Assembly (NCBI RefSeq): GCF_002699205.1
Contig: NZ_PABT01000023.1
Coordinates: forward strand, 109,753-173,752
DNA length: 64,000 nt
From: Allomuricauda sp.
GTDB lineage: Bacteria; Bacteroidota; Bacteroidia; Flavobacteriales; Flavobacteriaceae
Direction of reading: 5' to 3'
Shown here one piece after another: positions 44,974-52,943 of this stretch. Under the pieces are notes generated by a model. That model searched no databases, was not told the origin of the DNA, and worked only from the letters and a program-made list of their open reading frames with translations. The translations under genes were made by a program, and so were the position numbers. Each line of letters opens with the position of its first letter. Position 1 is the first letter of the stretch.

Positions 44974-47946
44974 TTAGAAACTAACGTTGATGCCTAATTG
45001 ATATGTTCTTGGTATTGGCACTGTGGCAAAATCAAATCCACGAACGCCATTGCTCTGTCCTGCAGAACTTACCTCTGGGTCCCATCCTGAGTAATCATCC
45101 CAAGAGATTAAGTTACGCCCTACCAAACTGAACCTTACATTGTCAATGTACTCCCATTTTGGCTTAAAATCGTAGCTTAAGGCAACTTCACGAAGTTTTA
45201 CGAAAGAACCGTCTTCCACAAACTCTTCAAAAATACTTGCCTGTGCGCTGCCATAACCTTTGGGAAGGTTGCCCAATAGCTCTTCGCCCACTTGTGCTCC
45301 TCCTCCAAAGAGGACGTTGTCCAATAATCTTCTGTTCCAGTTAAAGACATCAAAGCCTTGTACCGCATCGACTTGGACCCGTAACCCGAAGTTTTTATAG
45401 GAGAACTCGTTTATGAAAGATCCAAACCAATCTGGGTTGGGGTCGCCAAGAACTTTGGAGGTTTCCCCATCTTCCGTGGTTCCGGTGTAAGGAAGACCAT
45501 CTTCATCCAATGCTATGGATCCATCCTCGTTTCTTGCGTAGAATTGACGATAAAACACACCCAAGGACTCCCCTTCGATCACATAATTGGTGGAAAAACT
45601 ACCGTCAATGGCAAGTCTTCCGCCACCTGCCACGTTGGTCACTTCGTTTTTGTTCGTAGAGAAAGTTGTGGTAACGTTCCAATCAAAGTCTTTGTTTTTG
45701 ATCACATTGCCCCTTAGCATTATTTCCAAACCTGTATTTTCCAGATTTCCCACATTTTCATATCGAGAGCTGTAACCACTGGACGGTCCAAGTACACGTT
45801 CCAAAAGTAGGTCTGTTACTTTTTGCTTGTAATAGGTGAATTCCAATCCGATTCTGTTGGACAGGAATCCGGCATCAAAACCAATTTCAATTTCATCTTG
45901 ACGTTCTGGTTTTAGATCTTCGTTGCCTTGTTGTGAGTTGGGGATCAAACTAACGGAGCCAGTCAATGAAGAAGGATCGTAGTTTGAGAATCTATCGTAG
46001 GCACCCAACGCAGTCAAGTTTCCGGCTTGTCCCCAAGACGCTCTTAATTTGAAGGTGTTGAATGTGTCCCCGAAGGTGTCCATCCAAAAGTCTTCATCGG
46101 ACATTACGTATGATCCACTGGCTTTAAAATATACTTGGTTTCTTTCATCATCCCCGAAAGTTGACGCACCGTCCAATCTTACCGCTCCATTTACATAAAA
46201 CTTATCGTTAAGTGAAAAGGATTGTTGGAAGAATGCCCCCCAATATGAAATTTGGGAGCGGTACTCGTATTGGGTTACAATACTACCGTCGGATGCTGTT
46301 TCCACCACAGGGGCCAAACCGGTGGCCTCGATGCTAACTTGGTCGCGTTCCTCGTACTGCCATGAACCACCAAGTGTTGATGTTGATTTTATGGATTCAG
46401 AAATATCAGTGCGATACGTGAAGTTCAAATCTGAATTGTACTGAAAGCTGTTCAGGTCGGCTCTTCTTGAATAACCATCTGAATTGGGCGAAGTATTATT
46501 GATCGGTATGAACGCCGTTGCGGATTGATTGTAGTAATCAAGCCCCAAGGTGTATTTGGCACTCAATTTATCGGTTAAACGACCATCCAGGGCAATACTG
46601 GTAATGAAACGGTTGGTTTTCTGACCAAAATCAAAACGGGCAACGGCCTCGGCTGGGTTGGTTCTCGCAACTAATACGGATGTAGCAGGATATACACCTG
46701 ATTCATCTGGTGATGGGTCGATGGAGTTATCGCTGAAAACAAATCCGGTGATGGCTCCATACGCATTGTTTATACCGCCGTTTGGGATGTCGTCGCTAAT
46801 ACTTCTGATATAATTGAACCCTCCGGTTATATCCAACCAATCGGTTGCCTTTTGGGTAAGGTTTGCTTTGAAACCATATCTTTTGAAGCTTGTATTCTTG
46901 ACTATACCTTCGTTGCTGAGGTGTGATGCGGAGAGATAATAAGAAGTTTTTTCATTTCCGCCTGTCATGGACAGATAATTCTCTAATCCAAACCCTGAAT
47001 CAAATATCTCATCCTGAAGATCATATCGTTCTGCTTCCACGGTATTCAAATTGGAGTTGTCGTATGGGTCTTCCCATGCAAGTTCCACAGTGTTGTAATC
47101 TATTTTTTTGCGAAGTTCATTTATTCTGGTATTCGTCATGAACGTAAACTTGGGCTCACCGCTTCTACCTTGTTTGGTAAAGATCTGAACTACCCCGTTA
47201 CTTGCGCGCGAACCATAAATGGCAGCCGCAGCGGCACCTTTTATAACCTCTATTTTTTCAATGTCGTTAGGGTTGATGTCGGCCAACCTGTTTTGTGAGT
47301 TGCCCCCAAGGTCTATTAACTCGTTACTGGAATTGCTAATGATGATTCCATCCACGATATACAATGGGTCGGAACTTCCTGAAATGGTACTTGGTCCCCT
47401 TAATCGGATACTGATACCACCAGCTGGGTCACCAGAGTTCTGTTGTACCAGTGCACCGGTAATTTTACCTGCAATGGCCTGATCTACCTGTGTAGCACCG
47501 TTATCCACCAATTCTGATGATTTTACCGAAGAAATGGCATTGCCGAGCACCCTTTTATTGACCCCGGCACCACTACCTGTAACGACCACTTCGTCCAGAC
47601 TCAATAGGTCTTCGGCAAGAGCAATGTTGTTGGTGACGGTGGTACTTCCATTGGCATCAATGGAAATTCTTTGAGATGTGAAACCGAGAGAACTGAATAC
47701 TAGGGTGTATGACCCCGATTCCAGTGTTGCGGTAAAGCTGTAGTTACCATCGAAATCGGTAACAGTGCCGAACGATGTGTTTTCAATGAATACCGATGCG
47801 CCTGCCAAAGGAAGGTTGGTGCCGGTTTCTGTAACGGTTCCCGTAAAGGTGTATTGGCTCTGTGCAAACGCGGAAAGCGTTGATACCATAAGCGCGAACA
47901 ATACCAATCGGAACCTCAGTCCTGAATAGTCATGAAGTTTTCGCAT
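44974..47946 (-). CDS. SusC/RagA family TonB-linked outer membrane transporter
   Basis: 990 residues with signal peptide (MRKLHDYSGLRF...STLSAFAQ, about 1-29). A carboxypeptidase-regulatory-like domain (GTVTETGTNLPLAGASVFIE) is followed by the TonB box region (LLSLDEVVVTGSG), the plug (IRLRGPSTISGSSDPLYIVDG, KGAAAAAIYGSRASNGV) and a large beta barrel ending in YQLGINVSF. It imports bulky substrates captured by SusD using TonB energy. It lies 53 bp after the nagB-like gene, with no terminator between, so it is read as part of the salvage operon. Confidence 0.95.
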   Translation of the reverse strand: MRKLHDYSGLRFRLVLFALMVSTLSAFAQSQYTFTGTVTETGTNLPLAGASVFIENTSFGTVTDFDGNYSFTATLESGSYTLVFSSLGFTSQRISIDANGSTTVTNNIALAEDLLSLDEVVVTGSGAGVNKRVLGNAISSVKSSELVDNGATQVDQAIAGKITGALVQQNSGDPAGGISIRLRGPSTISGSSDPLYIVDGIIISNSSNELIDLGGNSQNRLADINPNDIEKIEVIKGAAAAAIYGSRASNGVVQIFTKQGRSGEPKFTFMTNTRINELRKKIDYNTVELAWEDPYDNSNLNTVEAERYDLQDEIFDSGFGLENYLSMTGGNEKTSYYLSASHLSNEGIVKNTSFKRYGFKANLTQKATDWLDITGGFNYIRSISDDIPNGGINNAYGAITGFVFSDNSIDPSPDESGVYPATSVLVARTNPAEAVARFDFGQKTNRFITSIALDGRLTDKLSAKYTLGLDYYNQSATAFIPINNTSPNSDGYSRRADLNSFQYNSDLNFTYRTDISESIKSTSTLGGSWQYEERDQVSIEATGLAPVVETASDGSIVTQYEYRSQISYWGAFFQQSFSLNDKFYVNGAVRLDGASTFGDDERNQVYFKASGSYVMSDEDFWMDTFGDTFNTFKLRASWGQAGNLTALGAYDRFSNYDPSSLTGSVSLIPNSQQGNEDLKPERQDEIEIGFDAGFLSNRIGLEFTYYKQKVTDLLLERVLGPSSGYSSRYENVGNLENTGLEIMLRGNVIKNKDFDWNVTTTFSTNKNEVTNVAGGGRLAIDGSFSTNYVIEGESLGVFYRQFYARNEDGSIALDEDGLPYTGTTEDGETSKVLGDPNPDWFGSFINEFSYKNFGLRVQVDAVQGFDVFNWNRRLLDNVLFGGGAQVGEELLGNLPKGYGSAQASIFEEFVEDGSFVKLREVALSYDFKPKWEYIDNVRFSLVGRNLISWDDYSGWDPEVSSAGQSNGVRGFDFATVPIPRTYQLGINVSF

Positions 47947-47999
47947 AAAATTGAGTAGTTTAATTGAATTTAGTTTATCGAGTTGTTAGTGTTTGTTTT

Positions 48000-49907
48000 T
48001 TAAAAATGATAACGAACAAAGCCCTCCATGGCTTCATATTCTGCCATCCCTAGTTCATTGTATCTATTAGCTGTGTCTTTGTTTCTTTCTTCGGCACGTT
48101 GCCAGAATTCACGTTCGTCGTTTCCTGGGAACATGGCACTGTCCTTTTGTGATTGGTGCTTGAATATGGCATTTATTTTCCTGGACATGTCCTTGGGGCC
48201 AATCGGTACCGCCATTTCCATATCGGCAAGATCCCATTCCTGCCAAGCGCCCCGGTACAGCCAAACGTAGCAGTTCCTTATCCAATCCACTCTATCCTCT
48301 TTCAACTTATCCAGCGCTTTCATGATAATTTGGAGACACACCCTGTGTGTGCCATGAGGGTCGGATAAATCACCTGCGGCAAAAATTTGATGTGGCTTAA
48401 GCTTGTTGAGCAGGTCGTAAGTGATCTGCACATCTTCATCGGAAAGAGGTTTTTTTCTCACGGCCCCTGTTTCGTAAAAAGGAAGGTTGAGGAAATGGGC
48501 ATTTTCTTCCGGTACTCCACAATACCGACAAGCTGCCAGGGCCTCTCCTTTTCTGATAAGGCCTTTGAATTCCTGCACTTCCGGGGTGTCCAGATCCCCA
48601 GGCTTTTTGTTGGCCAAAAACTCCCTTATTTCTTTGGTTTTCTTTTGGAGTTCTTTGTTGTCCTTTTGAACATCGGTGGCAAAATCCATGAAACGTATCA
48701 CTTCATCATCAAAGACGGCTATGCTTCCAGAAGTTTGATATGCAATATGAACATTGTGCCCTTGATCTACCAATCGCAACAAAGTACCTCCCATGGAAAT
48801 TACATCATCATCGGGGTGGGGGCTAAAAATCAACGATGTTTTAGGGTAAGGTTCTGCTCGTTCTGGTCTTTGACTGTCATCCGCATTTGGTTTCCCACCT
48901 GGCCATCCGGTTATGGTGCGTTGAAGTTGATTGAATACTTTCAGGTTGATTTGTTCTGCGGAACCGATTTCAGCAATAAGGTTCCCCATTCCATATTCGT
49001 TGTAGTCTTCGTTGGTCAACTTTAGAATGGCTTTGCCAAGTTTTTCCGATAGCCAAATAGTGGCGGTTTTGATCAATTTATCGTCCCACTCACATTCTGT
49101 GACCAACCAAGGGGTTTTGATTCTGGTTAGCGAAGAAGCGGCTGCTTGGTCCAAAACAAACTGGCAATTTTCGTGATGTTGCAGGAAAGTTGCGGGGACG
49201 GACTCTTTTATCTCTCCCTCTACGGCCTGTTGAATAATGCTGGATTTCCCTTCGCCCCAGGCCATAAGGATTACCTTGCGTGCGTTCATGATGGTGCCCA
49301 CACCCATGGTTATGGCTCTTTTGGGTACATTTTCTTCTCCAAAAAAATCACCGGCTGCGTCCAGTCTGGTTACCCTATCCAAACGGATTAAACGTGTTTT
49401 ACTGTTCAATGTGGAACCAGGTTCGTTGAAACCAATGTGTCCGGTTCGCCCTATCCCAAGGATTTGGATATCTATGCCCCCGACATTCTTTATTTTTTCT
49501 TCATAGTCTTCGCAATATTTTCTGACCTCATCCATAGAGAGGCTTCCATCGGGGATATGGATGTTGTGCGGTTCAATATCAATATGATTGAACAGATGTT
49601 CATTCATGAACCTTACATAACTATGGATGGAATCGGGTTCAATTGGAAAGTATTCGTCCAAGTTGAAGGTGATTACATTTTTGAAGCTCAAGCGTCCTTC
49701 TTTATGGAACTTCACCAAGTATTCATACACTTTTACAGGGGTGGAGCCAGTGGCCAAGCCCAAGACGGCTTTGGTTCCCTGTTCTTGCTTCTGTTTGATC
49801 AAGCTGGCAATTTCGTTGGCGACGGACAGTGAAGCTTCATTGGAATCTCCATGTATAATTGTATGGATTTTCTCAAATCTTAATTCTTCTTGATAGGGTT
49901 GGTACAT
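48000..49907 (-). CDS. Glucosamine-6-phosphate deaminase fused to LmbE/PIG-L deacetylase-like domain
   Basis: 635 residues. The N-terminal 270 residues are NagB-type: LATGSTPVKVYEYL, FNLDEYFPI (Asp84) and ILGIGRTGHIGFNEPGS. The relay Asp usually found two residues before the active His (DGH) is Thr here (TGH). The C-terminal part (about 358-620) is a LmbE/PIG-L fold with the zinc motif SPHPDDDVISMGG (364-368) and SDPHGTHRVC. NagB turns GlcN-6-P into fructose-6-P and ammonia; LmbE domains remove acetyl groups from GlcNAc moieties. The fusion could therefore process GlcNAc-6-P without a NagA. First gene of the salvage operon, divergent from the regulator. Confidence 0.9.
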   Translation of the reverse strand: MYQPYQEELRFEKIHTIIHGDSNEASLSVANEIASLIKQKQEQGTKAVLGLATGSTPVKVYEYLVKFHKEGRLSFKNVITFNLDEYFPIEPDSIHSYVRFMNEHLFNHIDIEPHNIHIPDGSLSMDEVRKYCEDYEEKIKNVGGIDIQILGIGRTGHIGFNEPGSTLNSKTRLIRLDRVTRLDAAGDFFGEENVPKRAITMGVGTIMNARKVILMAWGEGKSSIIQQAVEGEIKESVPATFLQHHENCQFVLDQAAASSLTRIKTPWLVTECEWDDKLIKTATIWLSEKLGKAILKLTNEDYNEYGMGNLIAEIGSAEQINLKVFNQLQRTITGWPGGKPNADDSQRPERAEPYPKTSLIFSPHPDDDVISMGGTLLRLVDQGHNVHIAYQTSGSIAVFDDEVIRFMDFATDVQKDNKELQKKTKEIREFLANKKPGDLDTPEVQEFKGLIRKGEALAACRYCGVPEENAHFLNLPFYETGAVRKKPLSDEDVQITYDLLNKLKPHQIFAAGDLSDPHGTHRVCLQIIMKALDKLKEDRVDWIRNCYVWLYRGAWQEWDLADMEMAVPIGPKDMSRKINAIFKHQSQKDSAMFPGNDEREFWQRAEERNKDTANRYNELGMAEYEAMEGFVRYHF

Positions 49908-49960
49908 AAGAAAAAAATATAATGTTCAAGCAAAATGTTGAAAGGTTAATTCCAAATGTA

Positions 49961-50054
49961 TGCAAAATATTGCAAATATTGCAATTAAATGCAATTTATA
50001 GCATATTTAGATTGATAACTGCAAATAATTGCAGTATTTTGCAGTTATTAGTGC
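49961..50054. promoter_or_regulatory. Phased TGCA repeat array, probable operator of the salvage locus
   Basis: Exact TGCA tetranucleotides begin at 49961, 49971, 49980, 49990, 50020, 50030 and 50040, with degenerate units at 50000 (AGCA) and 50050, each followed by A/T-rich bases (for example TGCAAATATT). Spacing is 9-10 bp, one helical turn, so sites face the same side of the DNA. The array fills the gap between the divergent nagB-like gene and the DeoR-type regulator gene, as expected for its operator. Confidence 0.65.
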
Positions 50055-50088
50055 TGTTTTTAGGATTTATTTAACTTTATCCCAGCGT

Positions 50089-50838
50089 ATGTTAAAAGAA
50101 GAAAGGCATCGGTTTATACTGAATGAAGTGGGAATCCATAACAGGATTCTATTGACGGATATTGCTGATAGGTTGAATGTTTCAGTCGATACCATACGTA
50201 GGGACATAAAGGAACTGCACAACTCCAAGCAACTGAAAAAGGTACACGGGGGAGCGGTTTCTTTGGGGTTCAACAATTACAACCCTACGGGCAAAAAAAT
50301 TTATTCATTAGAGAAAAAATCGAAGATTGCAGAAAAAGCTGTTGGACTTATTAAAGATGGCCAGGTAATTTTATTGAGTGGGGGCACGACCAATTTGGAG
50401 CTGGCAAGAAAGTTACCGCCTAAAATGAAGCTTACGTGTTTCACGCCAAGTCTACCCATCGCTGTGCAGCTTTTGACCAAAGATAACATTGAGGTGATTT
50501 TTATTGGAGGGCGATTGTCCAGAGATTCTCAGATTACCGTTGGTGGAAGCGCAATTAACATGCTTTCTGAAATTAAAGTGGATATTTGTTTTTTAGGGAC
50601 CAACTCTATTCATCCAGTCGAGGGAGTAACGGAATTTGATTGGGAAATAGTTCAAATGAAAAAAGCGATGATCCATAGCTCCAGAAAAGTGGTCTCCCCT
50701 TGTATTTCAGAAAAAATTGGGTCATTTCAACGTTATAGAATATGTGGGGTGGAAGAAATTGATGTAATGATCACGGAATTGGAGCCTTGGGACATGAAGT
50801 TGGAGGCCTTTAAAAATTTGAACATACAAATATTATAA
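50089..50838 (+). CDS. DeoR/GlpR family transcriptional regulator
   Basis: 249 residues from the ATG at 50089, chosen because it starts the classic MLKEERHRFILNEV of the family; a longer frame from 50029 would run through the repeat array. The helix-turn-helix is ILLTDIADRLNVSVDTIRRDIKEL with the DeoR signature RRDIKELHNSKQLKKVHGGA. The C-terminal sugar-phosphate sensor has VILLSGGTTNLELARKL and CFLGTNSIHPVEGVTEFDWE. It probably senses an amino-sugar phosphate (MurNAc-6-P or GlcN-6-P) and controls both directions of the locus. murQ follows after 4 bp. Confidence 0.93.
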   Translation: MLKEERHRFILNEVGIHNRILLTDIADRLNVSVDTIRRDIKELHNSKQLKKVHGGAVSLGFNNYNPTGKKIYSLEKKSKIAEKAVGLIKDGQVILLSGGTTNLELARKLPPKMKLTCFTPSLPIAVQLLTKDNIEVIFIGGRLSRDSQITVGGSAINMLSEIKVDICFLGTNSIHPVEGVTEFDWEIVQMKKAMIHSSRKVVSPCISEKIGSFQRYRICGVEEIDVMITELEPWDMKLEAFKNLNIQIL

Positions 50839-50842
50839 TATA

Positions 50843-51658
50843 GTGATAGAAAAGCACATTAAGATTACTGAGGAACCATCCAATTATGATGGATTGGATG
50901 AAATGGATACTTTGGAGATTGTGACCAATATCAATAAAGAAGACAAAAAGATTGCGGATGCCGTAGCGTTGGTTTTACCGCAAGTCGCCAAAGTGGTCGA
51001 TGAGACAACCAAACGTTTTCAAAAAGGTGGGAGGTTATTTTATATAGGTGCAGGAACCAGTGGTAGGTTGGGTATACTTGATGCTTCTGAAATACCACCA
51101 ACTTTTGGAATGCCCTATGACAAGGTGATCGGGCTTATAGCTGGGGGAGATCAGGCTATACGAAAAGCTGTGGAATTTGCTGAGGACGATACCGAACAAG
51201 CTTGGAAAGATCTTCAGGAATACGATATAAATGAAAATGATGTTTTGGTGGGAATTGCAGCCTCGGGCACCACACCTTATGTTTTGGGTGGAATCTCCGA
51301 TGCCAAAGCCCATGGTGTTCTTACCGTGGGAATCACTAACAACCCTGGGTCACCTTTGGCGCAATCTGTTGATATACCAATAGAAATTAATGTGGGTCCC
51401 GAATTTTTGACAGGAAGTACCCGGATGAAAAGTGGAACCAGTCAAAAACTGGTGCTCAATATGATTTCCACTGCTTTGATGATACGCGTAGGCAGGGTAA
51501 AGGGAAATAAAATGGTCAATATGCAATTGAGCAATACCAAATTGGTGGATAGAGGGACCCGCTACATTATGGAGGAACTTGGGCTTAATTACGAGGAAGC
51601 GGAAAAGGTCCTCAAAAAATATGGTTCGGTCAAGTTGGCCATTGATGCTTTAAAATAG
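50843..51658 (+). CDS. murQ: N-acetylmuramic acid 6-phosphate etherase
   Basis: 271 residues from a GTG start 4 bp after the regulator. The SIS domain has FYIGAGTSGRLGILDASEIPPTFG with Glu83, and Glu114 in KAVEFAED; both correspond in number to the catalytic residues of Escherichia coli MurQ. The tail GLNYEEAEKVLKKYG is typical. It splits MurNAc-6-P into GlcNAc-6-P and D-lactate, taking the product of AnmK. Its stop is 13 bp from the convergent sugar dehydrogenase stop; no terminator is seen there. Confidence 0.96.
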   Translation: MIEKHIKITEEPSNYDGLDEMDTLEIVTNINKEDKKIADAVALVLPQVAKVVDETTKRFQKGGRLFYIGAGTSGRLGILDASEIPPTFGMPYDKVIGLIAGGDQAIRKAVEFAEDDTEQAWKDLQEYDINENDVLVGIAASGTTPYVLGGISDAKAHGVLTVGITNNPGSPLAQSVDIPIEINVGPEFLTGSTRMKSGTSQKLVLNMISTALMIRVGRVKGNKMVNMQLSNTKLVDRGTRYIMEELGLNYEEAEKVLKKYGSVKLAIDALK

Positions 51659-51671
51659 TGGAGGGCGGGTA

Positions 51672-52790
51672 TTATTTTGGAACCAATCGGTAAATTCCCT
51701 TGCCTTCAATACCAACATAGATAAACCCGTCCGGACCTTGGCGTACATTGCGTACACGTCCCATTCCATCCAGTAACTTTTCACGATAGGCAACTTTGTT
51801 GTTATCCATTTCCAAGCGTTCCAAATATTGAAAAGCCAGGGACCCCACTAATAAATTGCCCTTCCATTTGGGATATTTATCGGAAGTGACAAAGCACATT
51901 CCCGAAGGAGCAATAGACGGTGTCCATTGATAAATTGGCTGTTCCATCCCTGGTTTGGCTGTTTCATCGGTAATTTTGGTGCCACTGTAATTAATACCGT
52001 AAGTGATTACCGGCCATCCGTAATTTTTACCTTTTTGTATGATATTGATTTCATCTCCACCTCTGGGTCCGTGCTCATGTTCCCATAACATTCCTGTTTC
52101 TGGGTGAAGGGCCAAGCCTTGTGGATTTCTGTGCCCGTAGCTGTATATGGCCTTTTTGGCACCGGTTTCGCCCACAAAAGGGTTATCGCTGGGAATCTTG
52201 CCATCATCATGCAGTCGGTATATTTTTCCGCCGTCTCGGGTAATGTCTTGGGGGTTCACATCCCTGTTGCCTCTTTCCCCGATGGAAAAGAATAGGTATC
52301 CTTCTTTATCAAATTCTATTCTGGACCCAAAATGTTGTCCTCTGGTACTATTGGGGGTGGCCTTGTATAGCAACTCTTGGTCCACAAGTTTGTTGTCCGA
52401 GAGTTTTGCACGCATTATAGCGGTATTCCCCCCTTTTCCTTCACCGTCCATAGAGGCATAGGAGAAATAGATCCAACCATTTTCATCATAATCGGGGTGT
52501 AGCTCAATATCCATTAAACCACCCTGACCTCTATTGTAAACTTGTGGTGGATTTTCGATTTCAATGGCCTTTCCGGATTTTATAAGTATCAGTTTTCCAG
52601 ACTTTTCTGAGGCTAAAATGGTGTTGTTTGAAAGGAAAACCATGCCCCAAGGGTTTTGGATGTCCCCAAATACGAGTTCTACTGTAAAATCAATGGTTTC
52701 GGGCGTTTTTAACCCTTTATCTGAAGTTTGGGCACAGGACGTACTAAGCAGTACAACGAAAAAATAGGGTAATAAGAGACTAAATTGCAT
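51672..52790 (-). CDS. PQQ-dependent sugar dehydrogenase (Yli/GdhB-like) lipoprotein
   Basis: 372 residues with lipoprotein signal MQFSLLLPYFFVVLLSTSC (Cys at 19). Six-bladed propeller of the glucose/sorbosone dehydrogenase type: NPWGMVFLSNNTILASEKSG, GGLMDIELHPDYDENGWIYF, GQHFGSRIEFDKEGYLF, YSYGHRNPQGLALHPETG, WEHEHGPRGGDEIN and GPDGFIYVG. The conserved histidine in EHGPRGGDE fits PQQ-linked sugar oxidation at the outer membrane or periplasm. Convergent with murQ; not obviously part of that pathway. Confidence 0.88.
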   Translation of the reverse strand: MQFSLLLPYFFVVLLSTSCAQTSDKGLKTPETIDFTVELVFGDIQNPWGMVFLSNNTILASEKSGKLILIKSGKAIEIENPPQVYNRGQGGLMDIELHPDYDENGWIYFSYASMDGEGKGGNTAIMRAKLSDNKLVDQELLYKATPNSTRGQHFGSRIEFDKEGYLFFSIGERGNRDVNPQDITRDGGKIYRLHDDGKIPSDNPFVGETGAKKAIYSYGHRNPQGLALHPETGMLWEHEHGPRGGDEINIIQKGKNYGWPVITYGINYSGTKITDETAKPGMEQPIYQWTPSIAPSGMCFVTSDKYPKWKGNLLVGSLAFQYLERLEMDNNKVAYREKLLDGMGRVRNVRQGPDGFIYVGIEGKGIYRLVPK

Positions 52791-52943
52791 AATTTTACGT
52801 TGAAATAACAGTTTTAATAGATAAACGGCTCTTTTTGATGGTTGTGTGATTAAGATAAAGAGAATTTTTATAAGAACAGAAAATTACTATAAAAGAATAC
52901 TGAAGACCCAAATCTGAATATTCTATTTAACAAGACTTGACCT

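Noticed and set aside
49930..50060. TGCA repeat array as a CRISPR or tandem satellite
   Set aside because: Units are about 10 bp with no spacers of constant length and no cas genes; location between divergent promoters fits an operator better.
50029..50088. Longer N-terminus for the DeoR-type regulator
   Set aside because: The extra 20 residues are translated from the TGCA repeat array; the family start MLKEERH begins at 50089.
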